The position numbers and the translations under genes were made by a program. From the NCBI RefSeq assembly GCF_026130175.1, contig NZ_JAIGNI010000016.1:1-64000 (forward strand): DNA of 64,000 nt. Direction: 5' to 3'. Position 1 is the stretch's first letter. Each line of letters opens with the position of its first letter. The notes under the pieces were generated by a model, which searched no databases, was not told the origin of the DNA, and worked only from the letters and a program-made list of their open reading frames with translations. Shown in pieces: positions 8,344 to 16,887 of this stretch. The stretch comes from Lyngbya sp. CCAP 1446/10 (GTDB lineage Bacteria > Cyanobacteriota > Cyanobacteriia > Cyanobacteriales > Microcoleaceae).

Positions 8344-9570
8344 ATGCGAGTTGATATGTCTGCTACCGCAATCGGGTACAAAATGCTATCTCATACTCTG
8401 GCAGTGCTCAGCCAGAAACAAGCAACGGGAAAACTGCTGTTAGAGCAAGGCGAACAACAGTGGCAACTTTACTTTTTCCAGGGTAGTTTGGTTTATGCGA
8501 CAGGAGGAGCGCATAGGGCGAGGCGCTGGTACAGGGCTGTTGGGCAACACTGTCGCAACTTTCAAGTGGATCTCAGAGACCTCGATGCTGGGGAACTATG
8601 GGAATATCAACTGATTCAGCAAGGGCTGGCAGCCAGCGAAATGAGTTTGCAACAAGCTAAGGCGATCGTCCACAGCAGCGTTTCGGAAGTTTTCTTTGCT
8701 CTGATCGGTCAATCGGGTTTACGTCGGGAATGGCGTCCGTCGGAAAAATATTTTTCTAAAATTATCTCTTCTTTGCTGCTGTCTGTAACGGAAGTAGAAA
8801 AAATTCTGTGTTCTACAGAACAAATTTGGCAGAAGTGGAAAGGAATGGGTTTGTGGCTGGTAGATCCTGAACAAGCACCGCTTTTAAAAGCGTCGGCCAA
8901 GTTACAGGAAAATCGATTTAGCTCTAGTTCTTTGATAGCTTTGGGTAACGTATTTAACGGCGAGAATACTCTTTGGGATATTGCATTTAAGAAAAAACAG
9001 TGCGTCACCGTCGCAACTCGCGCTTTAGTTAATTACATGAAGCAGGGTTTAGTAAATTTCCGAACAGTACCAGACTTACCGTCGCCTATAGAACAGTGGC
9101 GCCTTGCTGCGGCGATGAATGGGCGGGTGCGCCCTTTGATTGCCTGTATCGATGACAGTCCGACAGTATGCGAATTTTTACAGCAAATTTTATTGCCGGC
9201 GGGGTATCGAGTCCTAAAAATTCAAGATCCGATGGATGGAGTGGGCATCATCGCCAAACAGAAGCCTGCTTTAATTTTTATGGACGTGGTGATGCCGAAG
9301 ACAAGTGGTTTTGCTTTGTGCAATTTTTTGCGGAAAACACCGAGTTTTCGGGAAACTCCGATCGTATTTTTGACTGGTCAAGACAGTATAATCGATCGCA
9401 CGCGAGCGAAACTTACAGGTGCTTCCGATTTTTTGACCAAGCCACCCAATCCCGAACAGGTTTTGCAAATAGCTGACAAGTATTTGAAGGTAAAAGGCGA
9501 TCCCAGTCCTTTAGGAATTCGCCCCCACGATTTACTGAATTCGCGCCAACTTACTTGGGCAAATTCTTGA
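8344..9570 (+). CDS. PATAN (DUF4388)-REC response regulator, PatA-like
   Basis: Residues about 10-240 form a PATAN-type domain (GYKMLSHTLAVLSQKQATGKLLLE opening, then WQLYFFQGSLVYATGG). Residues 264-385 form a CheY-like receiver: acidic pair D270-D271, phosphoacceptor D314 in IFMDVVMP, T344 and K366. There is no DNA-binding output domain. This architecture is that of PatA and the phototaxis or pili regulators PixG and PilG in cyanobacteria, which control heterocyst pattern or motility through protein contacts. A Met at codon 5 is an alternative start. It stands alone, so its partner kinase cannot be inferred. Confidence 0.88.
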   Translation: MRVDMSATAIGYKMLSHTLAVLSQKQATGKLLLEQGEQQWQLYFFQGSLVYATGGAHRARRWYRAVGQHCRNFQVDLRDLDAGELWEYQLIQQGLAASEMSLQQAKAIVHSSVSEVFFALIGQSGLRREWRPSEKYFSKIISSLLLSVTEVEKILCSTEQIWQKWKGMGLWLVDPEQAPLLKASAKLQENRFSSSSLIALGNVFNGENTLWDIAFKKKQCVTVATRALVNYMKQGLVNFRTVPDLPSPIEQWRLAAAMNGRVRPLIACIDDSPTVCEFLQQILLPAGYRVLKIQDPMDGVGIIAKQKPALIFMDVVMPKTSGFALCNFLRKTPSFRETPIVFLTGQDSIIDRTRAKLTGASDFLTKPPNPEQVLQIADKYLKVKGDPSPLGIRPHDLLNSRQLTWANS

Positions 9571-9603
9571 ACCAAATTTATGCTCAAAAAGCATCGCTTA
9601 TCC

Positions 9604-9626
9604 GGTGCGTCAGTCTCTGACGCACC
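9604..9626 (+). terminator. Perfect 10-bp stem hairpin
   Basis: GGTGCGTCAG, a 3-nt loop and CTGACGCACC form a perfect hairpin 33 bp after the regulator stop. It lacks a long T tract and resembles the GTGCGTCA repeat family, so it may be a repeat that also stops transcription. Confidence 0.5.
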
Positions 9627-9772
9627 TTAGACGTATTGTATAATCAAGACGCAACTGGATTTAATCAATAAATCTTTGAGGGGCGAGTGCATAATTTTTC
9701 TGGATTTCACAGCCAGGATTTTAGTAAATCCGCCCAGCCTGTATAGATTATAATCCTTCGGACTGGATATTC

Positions 9773-10774
9773 ATGATGAGCGATCGAACTCCGCAGGTAA
9801 GCGTGGTGATTCCGGCTTACAACTGCGCTGCTTACGTCGGCCAAGCCGTTGATAGCGTGCTGCGCCAAACCTATACTGACTGGGAAATTATTGTCGTAGA
9901 CGACGGTTCCCGAGACGACACCAGATTAGTTTTAGAGCAATATGGCGATCGAATTCGCTACATTTACCAACAAAATCAAGGAGTTTCCATTGCCCGAAAT
10001 CGCGGCATCGAGCTAGCGCGAGGAGAATTCATCGCCTTTCTCGATGCAGATGACTACTTCTTACCAGACAAAATAGCAGCACAAATCGCTGTATTTGCAG
10101 CGCAACCAAATTTAGGAATAGTCCACAGTGGCTGGCGTCAAGTCAACAGTATAGGCGAACCAATCAAAGATGTCACACCCTGGAAAAACGTCCCTAAATT
10201 AGACTTAGAAATGTGGCTGCGGTGGAAACCAGTATTACCCAGCGCGATGGTATTTCGCCGCCATTGGTTAGAGCGAGCCGGCGGATTTGACCCTCGATTT
10301 CCCCCGGCGGAAGATACAGATTTAGTGCTGCGTTTAGCCTTAATGGGATGCGAAACAGAGTGGCTGCGGCAAATAACAGTTTGCTACCGCCAGCACGAAC
10401 AAAGCGCCATGTACAAAGGTTTACCGCAAGCTAAATCCCTGGCGGCAGTCATAGACAGTTTTTTTGCCCGCCCCGAATTGCCCGATAAAATACGTTTGTT
10501 GGAAAAGCAAATCAAGTACAGTACCTTAGTTTGGATTGCTTGGTATTTGCACCGCACCGGTCATTCCGTTGAGATGGCCGAATTTTTGCAGCGTTCTTGG
10601 AATTATACGCCTTATTTGCCTGTGGAAACAGTAATTGATTGGGCGGAATGTTTCGCCGAATTTTCGCAGGATGCAGGCAATGAATTGGATGCAGATTTAT
10701 TAACTCAATCTCCCGAGTGGCAGCAGTTAATGCAGTGGATTATTCTCAGCAGCCACAATCAAAATAGTTTGTAG
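9773..10774 (+). CDS. Family 2 glycosyltransferase
   Basis: The N-terminal 230 residues are a GT-A domain: VSVVIPAYNCAAYVGQAVDS, then VVDDGSRDDT, the ARNRGIELARGE segment and the metal-binding DAD at 91-93 in FLDADDYF. GFDPRF..AEDTDLVLR is the acceptor-side ED motif. The last 100 residues are helical and unassigned. GT2 enzymes of this kind build exopolysaccharide or glycolipids from nucleotide sugars; the actual sugar cannot be read. ATGATG gives two near-equal starts. Confidence 0.88.
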   Translation: MMSDRTPQVSVVIPAYNCAAYVGQAVDSVLRQTYTDWEIIVVDDGSRDDTRLVLEQYGDRIRYIYQQNQGVSIARNRGIELARGEFIAFLDADDYFLPDKIAAQIAVFAAQPNLGIVHSGWRQVNSIGEPIKDVTPWKNVPKLDLEMWLRWKPVLPSAMVFRRHWLERAGGFDPRFPPAEDTDLVLRLALMGCETEWLRQITVCYRQHEQSAMYKGLPQAKSLAAVIDSFFARPELPDKIRLLEKQIKYSTLVWIAWYLHRTGHSVEMAEFLQRSWNYTPYLPVETVIDWAECFAEFSQDAGNELDADLLTQSPEWQQLMQWIILSSHNQNSL

Positions 10775-10819
10775 TGAGGACTTTAGTCATCGGAAAAAAA
10801 GACTTGCATTCCTCACTAC
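10771..10819. repeat. GTAGTGAGGACTTTAGTC inverted repeat
   Basis: The element starts on the stop codon of the glycosyltransferase and pairs GTAGTGAGGA..GTC with GAC..TCCTCACTAC. The AGGACTTTAGTCCT core recurs near 47840, 47912 and 51030. It may act as a terminator between this gene and the convergent remnant. Confidence 0.65.
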
Positions 10820-10850
10820 GAACTTTACGAATTTTGTTGATTAATTGATA

Positions 10851-11345
10851 TTAATTACAAATTGGTGGCGCTCCCCCAGGACTGTAAGGCACAACTACCG
10901 CCGAATTTGTTACCAATTCAATCTCGCCCTTAGCGTTAATTATCCAGCCTTGAGCCTCAACCAGCGGCTTGACGACATCAAAATTATCGTTGCTGCTGCT
11001 GACTCGTTCCCTGGGACTCGGTGGTAAACCGCCGCGCCCGGTGATGACAAACCGACTTGTCCTTTGGCCGGTAGTTTGACAGCCTCGCGCCGGCGGCGGG
11101 GGAAATCGGGTGGTTTCTGGCTGATTTAATCCTTTTACGGGGTCAGTATTGGGAGTTCTAAGTTCGACATTGCCGTTAATTCCTAATTCTGAACTGGCGT
11201 CGATGTCGCTGTCAGTCGAGCGAAAAATACCTTGTGCGTTAATGATAATATTTCCGCCTTGGCCTCGGATTGCGTTGGCGCGGATGTCGCTATTTTGCTT
11301 AGGAATGAAAAAATTTGTGTTAATATCAATATTACCGCCAGAGCA
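10851..11345 (-). pseudogene. C-terminal remnant of a haemagglutinin-type (two-partner secretion) exoprotein
   Basis: An uninterrupted minus-strand frame of about 165 codons has no start. It reads GGNIDINTNFF, NAIRGQGGNIIINAQGIF, then GINGNVELRTPNTDP, and ends with RFVITGRGGLPPSP, a VVKPLVEAQGWIINAKGEIE segment and a terminal PICN. These are the last beta-helix rungs and the conserved tail of cyanobacterial filamentous-haemagglutinin-like exoproteins, which are normally 700-2000 residues long. The upstream part ends abruptly near 11345, next to two MITEs, so the gene was truncated by rearrangement. Confidence 0.8.
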
Positions 11346-11466
11346 GGGTCATTGTAAACAAACACAACATTTATTGTGTAGCAATTTTTTGTCAAAATGG
11401 TATTAACTAATTTTAACTTGTTAACCTTCGATCATAGTATTTGGCGTGTTAATATATACAAATTTT

Positions 11467-11568
11467 GTATCCACTCAATAAATCGGGGAAAATCGCTCAC
11501 TGACGAGCCTCAAACATCGCAAAAACCTTCCCGACACGGTAGTCTACCCCGATTTATTGAGCGGATAC
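11467..11568. mobile_element. MITE-like element family E
   Basis: A 102-bp segment has 22-bp inverted ends, GTATCC(A/G)CTCAATAAATCGGGG, with one mismatch. It has no ORF and directly abuts a family C element. Only one copy was seen. Confidence 0.65.
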
Positions 11569-11569
11569 T

Positions 11570-11648
11570 TATAGCGGTTCTCAAAAAAGTGAGGATAGCC
11601 CTATGCCCTATGCCGGAAGCGTACCTAATCTTTCTGAAAAAGGCTATA
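11570..11648. mobile_element. MITE-like element family C, copy 1
   Basis: A 79-bp segment begins TATAGCGGTTCTCAAAAAAG and ends TCTTTCTGAAAAAGGCTATA, imperfect inverted ends. It matches a copy at 58765-58857 along its whole length and a more diverged copy at 21481-21586. Confidence 0.75.
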
Positions 11649-12074
11649 TATTGTAGGTTCTTTCGAGGTAAATTTCTGTAAAATAATAGACGAAAAAAAA
11701 AGGTTCAAAATATCAAATATTCAAGCGTTTTCGCACCATACCTCAACTCGAAGGTTATAGAAAATCAGATAATCAAATTTATGAAAAAAAATGAAGTTAC
11801 TAATAAGAATATTAGCTAACAAACTCACTCCTTGGATATGGATTGAGCACTTCTCATGTAAGTCGATTAAATAGGCATTTAAAGAGAAGAGAGCAACACA
11901 CCCTACAAATACAGTTGCATCATGTTTCAAAAATGGTATTATATCTGTTTAATGTAGCAATGAATTATTTAGCTCATCTATTCTTATCAGACGGTACGCC
12001 AGCATCGCTGATTGGCAACCTCTTAGGCGATTTTGTCAAGGGTTCGGCAGTCAATCTTTATTCCGAGGACATTA

Positions 12075-12203
12075 GAAACGGCGGCGTTGCTGATTTACGG
12101 TATGAACGGCTAAATATGCAAATCATAAAAACCATTTTCCACAAAACTTCTGGATTTTTGCCTAGTTCTTTTTCATACCCTGATTAAGCAACGCCGAAAC
12201 GGC
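12075..12203. repeat. 8-bp target site duplication around a MITE
   Basis: GAAACGGC occurs at 12075-12082 and again at 12196-12203, exactly flanking the element at 12083-12195. One copy belongs to the interrupted gene. Confidence 0.9.
12083..12195. mobile_element. MITE family D, copy 1, inserted in a gene
   Basis: The 113-bp element has inverted ends GGCGTTGCT..GGTATGAA of about 24 bp with about five mismatches, no ORF, and an 8-bp direct duplication outside. A roughly 90 percent identical copy in reverse orientation is at 41966-42077. The 8-bp duplication and GG ends would fit the IS1595 group as the source of transposase; that is inference. Confidence 0.9.
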
Positions 12204-12709
12204 ATCGATTTGCACCGAAAAGTAGATATCTACACCGACTCTCATGCAGTAGTGCGATCGAGTACAAGCCTTGTTTGCGCCGATAGACGCAGATTTGCCG
12301 GAGTGTTGGTAGACGTATTTTATGACCACTTCTTAGCTAAAAATTGGCTGGAATATTCACAAGTTCCCCTCCGCGAGTTTTCGCGTAATGCGTACAAAGT
12401 ATTGCAAGACAACCGCGATATATTGCCCGAATCGCTTCAGGAAGTGCTACCAAAAATAATTGCCTATGACTGGCTCGACTCCTACAAGGAAATTGACGGA
12501 ATAGATCATGCTCTCAAGAGAATATCGGCAAGAATCAACTGGACTAATAACTTAGCAGATGGCCTAGAAGATTTAACAGTTAATTATCAGCAGCTTGAAT
12601 CAGATTTTAGGGCTTTTTTCCCAGACTTGATAAATTACGCAGCAACTTGCAAAAATCAATATCAAAAATACCAACACTAATCGGTAAGGTTGCACAGAAT
12701 GCTAGATAT

Positions 12710-12823
12710 CAATACGGTTCATACAAGAGAGTCCGGTTGAGAAATCTCTGTGAAAAATAGACACTGCAATTGCTTCCAGAAGACGCTCTATTCGGACAAA
12801 AAAATATTAACTGAACCGTATTG
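12710..12823. mobile_element. MITE-like element family B, copy 1
   Basis: The 114-bp segment is bounded by CAATACGGTTCA and TGAACCGTATTG, perfect 12-bp inverted ends. It has no ORF. Other copies with the same ends are at 30041-30161 and 61514-61651, with a half copy near 13913. Confidence 0.75.
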
Positions 12824-12942
12824 TGCTATATATCCAGTAGCCAACAGAAGGTCTCACTCCTAAGAAATTGCATTCAGCACCAAACTCATGTACACTTTAG
12901 CCAATATGTGAATGAAATCTCAAGTCTAACAGGCTGCGAAAT

Positions 12943-13839
12943 ATGGCAACCAGAATTCCGAACCTGCAAATAACTCAAGTAGTTGATGGCGATACTGTCA
13001 AAGTTGCTCTTAACGGCAAAACCGAGTCATTGCGACTGATTTGCGTCGATACAGAAGAAAGTTACTCCAACACTTCAAAACCTGTAACCGCGGCGGGGAA
13101 AGCAGCTTCGGAAATGGCTAAACAATACTTCGCGACAGCAGATGGTGGACTAGCTAAAGTTGATATTGAATTTGATACAGACGATGCGGTTGAAGTTGCA
13201 CTCTTAAAACACCGCGACAACTACGGACGCATCCTCTGTTACATACACAAAGATGGAGAAAATTACAATCTTAAACTAATTGAAGAAGGCTGGAGTCCGT
13301 ACTTTGTGAAATACGGGCGATCCCGATTGTATCACCGACCAATGACTCAGGCAGAATCCGCCGCAAAAGCTTACAATCTGATGATTTGGAATCCGATTAC
13401 TAATGCCAAAATTCCCTCTCGCAACTATGCAAACTTGCTTCCTTGGTGGTCGATGCGCGGCTCCATTGTTGAAGATTTTCGCTTGTCGGAAGTAACCACC
13501 GGAGTCCTGTCTGTGAGATTGCACTACCCGAAAATCTTAGCGGCTTCCGAGCAGGCTAAATCTATTACTATTTTCTGCGACTTGCAGGCTGGGATTAATA
13601 AATGGATCGGTGGAAATGCCCTGATTTATGCTGGTTCAGTTTATCATAAATTAGATTTGTGGATACCGGATGCCGAAACTGATGAAATGGCTCCTTTGAA
13701 GCGATTGATTGAGAAACGTTATGCTGGTCAAGGACGCGGTTATGTGTATATCAGTGGCAAGGTTGAACAGTACAAAAGCAAGCCTCAAATAATTTTGAAG
13801 AGTATCAAACAGTTTTCTGACTTTCCCCCAGAAACTTGA
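12943..13839 (+). CDS. SNase-fold (thermonuclease-like) nuclease with C-terminal OB-like region
   Basis: The first 140 residues form a staphylococcal-nuclease OB fold: QVVDGDTVKV with metal-ligand D15, then R31, D36-T37 and E38/E39 in RLICVDTEES, and R96 in RDNYGRILCYI. These are the family calcium and catalytic positions. The last 150 residues contain a second possible OB strand set ending GYVYISGKVEQYKSKPQIIL, as in single-strand nucleic acid binding modules. No signal peptide is seen, so the enzyme is likely intracellular. 298 residues is about twice the basic SNase domain. Confidence 0.8.
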   Translation: MATRIPNLQITQVVDGDTVKVALNGKTESLRLICVDTEESYSNTSKPVTAAGKAASEMAKQYFATADGGLAKVDIEFDTDDAVEVALLKHRDNYGRILCYIHKDGENYNLKLIEEGWSPYFVKYGRSRLYHRPMTQAESAAKAYNLMIWNPITNAKIPSRNYANLLPWWSMRGSIVEDFRLSEVTTGVLSVRLHYPKILAASEQAKSITIFCDLQAGINKWIGGNALIYAGSVYHKLDLWIPDAETDEMAPLKRLIEKRYAGQGRGYVYISGKVEQYKSKPQIILKSIKQFSDFPPET

Positions 13840-13912
13840 ATTAAAAATGAAGTTAATTAAGCCAAGAGAGAGCAATCCTCAGAAAGCATCGCCTTCTCTT
13901 GGGCTATGATAA

Positions 13913-13975
13913 AATACGGTTCACTTAAGACCGATCTCCCTGGCACACCCCTTAAAAAGGGGGGGACAAGAAAAG
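13913..13975. mobile_element. Half copy of MITE family B with G/C-tract hairpin
   Basis: The sequence begins AATACGGTTCACTTAAG as in the family B copy at 30041. It then continues with a CCCCTTAAAAAGGGGGG hairpin like the one inside the family B copy at 61514-61651. No right end is seen. Confidence 0.5.
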
Positions 13976-14091
13976 CACATTGATTATATTTTTTTATCAT
14001 GCTCAATTAATTCATACTATAATGGTATCATCAAAAATCTGTAGCTGCCAATAGCTGCGACATCTATCCAAACTCCAGAGATTTAAAAGCT

Positions 14092-14859
14092 ATGTGCCAA
14101 TTACTGGGAATGAACTGCAATGTTCCAACAGATATTTGCTTTTCTTTTGAAGGTTTTTCTGCAAGGGGTGGCAAAACAGACTTTCATCAAGACGGTTGGG
14201 GAATTGCTTTTTTTGAAGGTTTGGGATGCCGCCTGTTTATCGACTCAAAACCTGCGGTTGCTTCTCCGGTTGCGGAAGTTGTGCGGCGCTATCCCATTCA
14301 CTCAACTAACGTGATTGCTCACATCCGCAAAGCTACCCAAGGCGAAATTGCTCTGGAAAATTGCCACCCTTTTATCCGAGAACTTTGGGGGCGCTATTGG
14401 GTGTTTGCTCATAACGGAAATCTGGAAAATTTTCATCCTGAAAGTTCCGGATTTTACAAGCCTGTAGGCAATACTGACAGCGAAAAAGCTTTTTGTTTGA
14501 TATTAGAAAGGTTGCGAGAAAGTTTCCCTCATAATAAGCCTGCTTTGACGGAAATTTACAAGGTTTTAAACGAAATTACTAAAACTTTAGCAGCGCACGG
14601 AATTTTGAATTATTTACTTTCTGATGGGGAACACTTATTTGTACATTGTTCTACTAATCTGCATTATATTGTGCGACAAGCACCTTTTGCTAGGGCGCAC
14701 TCGATCGATGAAGATGTAACTGTGGATTTCCGGGAACTGACACAGGAGGGCGATCGCGTGGCGGTTATTGCTACTTTTCCGCTGACTGATGATGAAGTTT
14801 GGACGCAAATTCAACCGGGAGAATTGCTGGTATTTCAGGACGGTTTACCTGTGATTTGA
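14092..14859 (+). CDS. Class II glutamine amidotransferase (YafJ type)
   Basis: The protein starts MCQLLGMN, placing the nucleophile Cys2 at the mature N-terminus. HQDGWGIAFF, HIRKATQG and FAHNGNLENF match the Ntn-type glutaminase active site, and GNTDSEKAFCLIL follows. The length of 255 residues is that of a stand-alone YafJ/DUG3-like amidase without a synthase domain. The substrate could be glutamine or a gamma-glutamyl peptide; the neighbours give no hint. Confidence 0.88.
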   Translation: MCQLLGMNCNVPTDICFSFEGFSARGGKTDFHQDGWGIAFFEGLGCRLFIDSKPAVASPVAEVVRRYPIHSTNVIAHIRKATQGEIALENCHPFIRELWGRYWVFAHNGNLENFHPESSGFYKPVGNTDSEKAFCLILERLRESFPHNKPALTEIYKVLNEITKTLAAHGILNYLLSDGEHLFVHCSTNLHYIVRQAPFARAHSIDEDVTVDFRELTQEGDRVAVIATFPLTDDEVWTQIQPGELLVFQDGLPVI

Positions 14860-14880
14860 AGGCGGAATTTACAAGGAAAA

Positions 14881-15432
14881 TCAAGTGCTAACGATCGCAC
14901 TTACCGACACAGCCACATCGGGAAATGCTAGCGGGTTAACGGTTCCGGCGGTTAGCGTCAGCTTGGAAGTGTAATCTCCATCAAGAGGATCTCGAAATAC
15001 TATCAGGTGTCTTCTTTTGAGGTTAACCACCCAGTATTCGGGGATTCCGACTTCTGCGTAGATTTTCGTTTTCGTCTCTAAATCTTTAACGAGAGTGGAA
15101 TCTGAGTATTCTATCAGCCAGAAAATGTTTTCGGGATAGGGGTGATGTTCGAGATATGTGCGGCCCAATCGCTGTACGATCGCAATATCGGGTTCTGGTT
15201 CCGAGTCGTTAGGAAGCGTAATCGGCTTGGCTGAACGGATGGTAGCGCGATCGCCCAACAGCCTGATCAGATATTCTCCTGCTTCGCTGCTAAAATAGGC
15301 GTGGGGTTCCCCTTCTGGTGACATTTCAACAACTTCTCCCTTCAGCAGTTCGACGCGCCGATTTTCTAAGATGCGCGAGGAGATCATTTGGTGGTATTCG
15401 TCGATCGACCATTTAACTGCAATTACGCTCAT
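14881..15432 (-). CDS. Uma2 family protein (DUF820, PD-(D/E)XK fold)
   Basis: Typical Uma2 features are present: RRVELLKGEVVEMSPEG, a PEPDIAIV strand carrying the acidic residue, an IEYSDSTL strand and a D.E.K...Y motif, ending with GIPEYWVVN. These proteins are expanded in cyanobacteria and have a restriction-endonuclease-like fold with unproven function. Two more members are in this window at 29167 and 36138. Convergent with the amidotransferase, 21 bp between the stops. Confidence 0.9.
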   Translation of the reverse strand: MSVIAVKWSIDEYHQMISSRILENRRVELLKGEVVEMSPEGEPHAYFSSEAGEYLIRLLGDRATIRSAKPITLPNDSEPEPDIAIVQRLGRTYLEHHPYPENIFWLIEYSDSTLVKDLETKTKIYAEVGIPEYWVVNLKRRHLIVFRDPLDGDYTSKLTLTAGTVNPLAFPDVAVSVSAIVST

Positions 15433-15589
15433 GGCGATGGTTTTTTATGGCTGGTCTGATTTTTGATTATAGGCGATCGATCGCAGATTTGATTTGCTTA
15501 AACGCAAAATTTTTCCTAAAAACCGGGAATCAGCCCGCCCCTGCGTCAGCCCTGAAACTGTCGCTACGTGTTGAGTTAATACTCACGCA

Positions 15590-16447
15590 TCAAATCCCTG
15601 CTTCAGTAAAAGCTAGATTCAAATCATCAATCAACCCCAATCGTTGCGCCCACTCCGTTAAGTAACCCCGATCCAAATGCTCAGCTTGAACTTTCAGGAT
15701 TCCCAAAATATCATTCCATTGTTTTTGAGACTGAGACTGTTGCCGCCAGAACAGTTTTGCCAACACAATATCTTCAGGAGAAGCTATCCAAAACTGTTCT
15801 ACACCAGCTTCGTCAAGCGCTTCTAATCGTCGTCTTGCCATTTTTGAGTGATCGAATTCAGTCTGAGAATTCAGCACAATATCAGCGTTCAATACTGAAG
15901 TCATGTGAGTGACACTCAACACCATCCCTCGGCCCTGTTGAATATCTTCTACCGAACCCGGAGGACAGTAAAAACCAGCGGTTTCTAGTGCTGCAACTAA
16001 TTGAGAAATATTATCTCGGATCAATTCAATTACTAAATCTAAATCGCGTGTTGTTCTGGGGTCGCCATAGACAGAAGCGGCAACTCCTCCTGTAATATAA
16101 TAAGAGATACCTAATGTTTCAAAAATTGGGTGCAACAGTCTAGCGATGTGGCTGTGGTCTTGCGTCCACATAGGGGCCTCACTGGTGGGGGTTAAAATTG
16201 GCAGCCATTTGCTACGTAAGATCGATCGGGCAAATCGCTCTTGGTAGGTTGATGGACAAGCTTTTTTCATCCCGCGCAAGCTAACAGTTTTTGCCCAACG
16301 ATTTAATTTTGCCGCCATTTGCCACCGTTGGGAATTGGTGAGTTGCCGCAATTGGTAGAAATCAATTGCATCGGCTTCAGGGGTTTTATCATCTGACTGG
16401 GCGCGATATCCAGGTTTGATGGATATTTTTGGTATGGATTGAATCAT
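15590..16447 (-). CDS. Nucleotidyltransferase-fold protein
   Basis: Residues about 97-240 hold a minimal nucleotidyltransferase fold: YYITGGVAASVYG with G120-G121, then RTTRDLDLVI with metal-binding D135 and D137. This is the AbiEii/DUF6036-like arrangement used in toxin or defence modules. The first 85 residues look like a separate small helical domain (NSQRWQMAAKLNRWAK), possibly an attached antitoxin-like or recognition part. No cognate AbiEi gene is next to it. Activity is inferred from the motif only. Confidence 0.7.
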   Translation of the reverse strand: MIQSIPKISIKPGYRAQSDDKTPEADAIDFYQLRQLTNSQRWQMAAKLNRWAKTVSLRGMKKACPSTYQERFARSILRSKWLPILTPTSEAPMWTQDHSHIARLLHPIFETLGISYYITGGVAASVYGDPRTTRDLDLVIELIRDNISQLVAALETAGFYCPPGSVEDIQQGRGMVLSVTHMTSVLNADIVLNSQTEFDHSKMARRRLEALDEAGVEQFWIASPEDIVLAKLFWRQQSQSQKQWNDILGILKVQAEHLDRGYLTEWAQRLGLIDDLNLAFTEAGI

Positions 16448-16519
16448 TTTGCTTGTTGATTTCCCCTAATTATATGGTTTGCGGTATCATCGGTATGATT
16501 CAATAGTTGGGGCGATCGC

Positions 16520-16858
16520 CTAATTAAACAAAAACAACCCTGGATCGACATGAAAAAACGTCCCCAAAACCTCAGCTTGTTGCTTAGTGATTTCTAGCCG
16601 ATCGCAAATTACGTCAAATACAGCCTCACTCGACCCCAGAATTCCGACTAAATCCGCTGCTTCCAGACTCCGATCATCCATTAAATGCAGCAGCCTTGAC
16701 TATGGCGTTGAGGTATTAATTTGATAGTGCTTGTCTTCAAAATCCTCAATCAGTTTGACCAGTAGTTCTAGCAACGCATCTTCTTCTGGATTCAGATTTG
16801 TACGAGAAATTAACTCTTCAACAATCTCCAAATAAATCTCGTTTTCCTCTTCCGTCAT
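16520..16858 (-). pseudogene. HigA-like antitoxin gene with internal amber stop
   Basis: From ATG at 16858 the frame reads MTEEENEIYLEIVEEL and NPEEDALLELLVKLIEDFED, then hits TAG at codon 53 (16700-16702). It continues in the same frame with LLHLMDDRSLEAADLVGILG, an HTH helix pair and AEVLGTFFHVDPGLF to a stop at 16520. The whole is 112 codons, the normal size of this HTH antitoxin family. A single base change, most simply from a Tyr codon, explains the stop. No HigB partner is adjacent. Confidence 0.75.
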
Positions 16859-16887
16859 AATTCATAGTAAATTACTGCTTTCGGTAC

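Larger units (their letters stand above)
11960..12680 (+). pseudogene. DUF479 / ACP phosphodiesterase-like gene split by a MITE
   Basis: The 5' part starts MNYLAHLFLSDGTP and reads to EDIRNG at 12082. The 3' part resumes at 12204 with IDLHRKVDIYTDSH and continues to a stop at 12680. Removing 12083-12203 (a 113-bp element plus one 8-bp copy of the target) joins them in frame as EDIRNGIDLHRKVD, giving 199 residues, the usual length for this family. The family includes E. coli AcpH, which removes the 4'-phosphopantetheine arm from acyl carrier protein. In the present state the frame is shifted and stops at 12185-12187, so the gene is probably inactive. Confidence 0.9.

Noticed and set aside
11843-11959. 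Upstream extension of the DUF479 gene
   Set aside because: The family starts at MNYLAHL (11960); the 39 codons before it are not protein-like.
15447-15665. 72-codon plus-strand frame
   Set aside because: It overlaps the end of the nucleotidyltransferase gene on the other strand and has no recognisable features.
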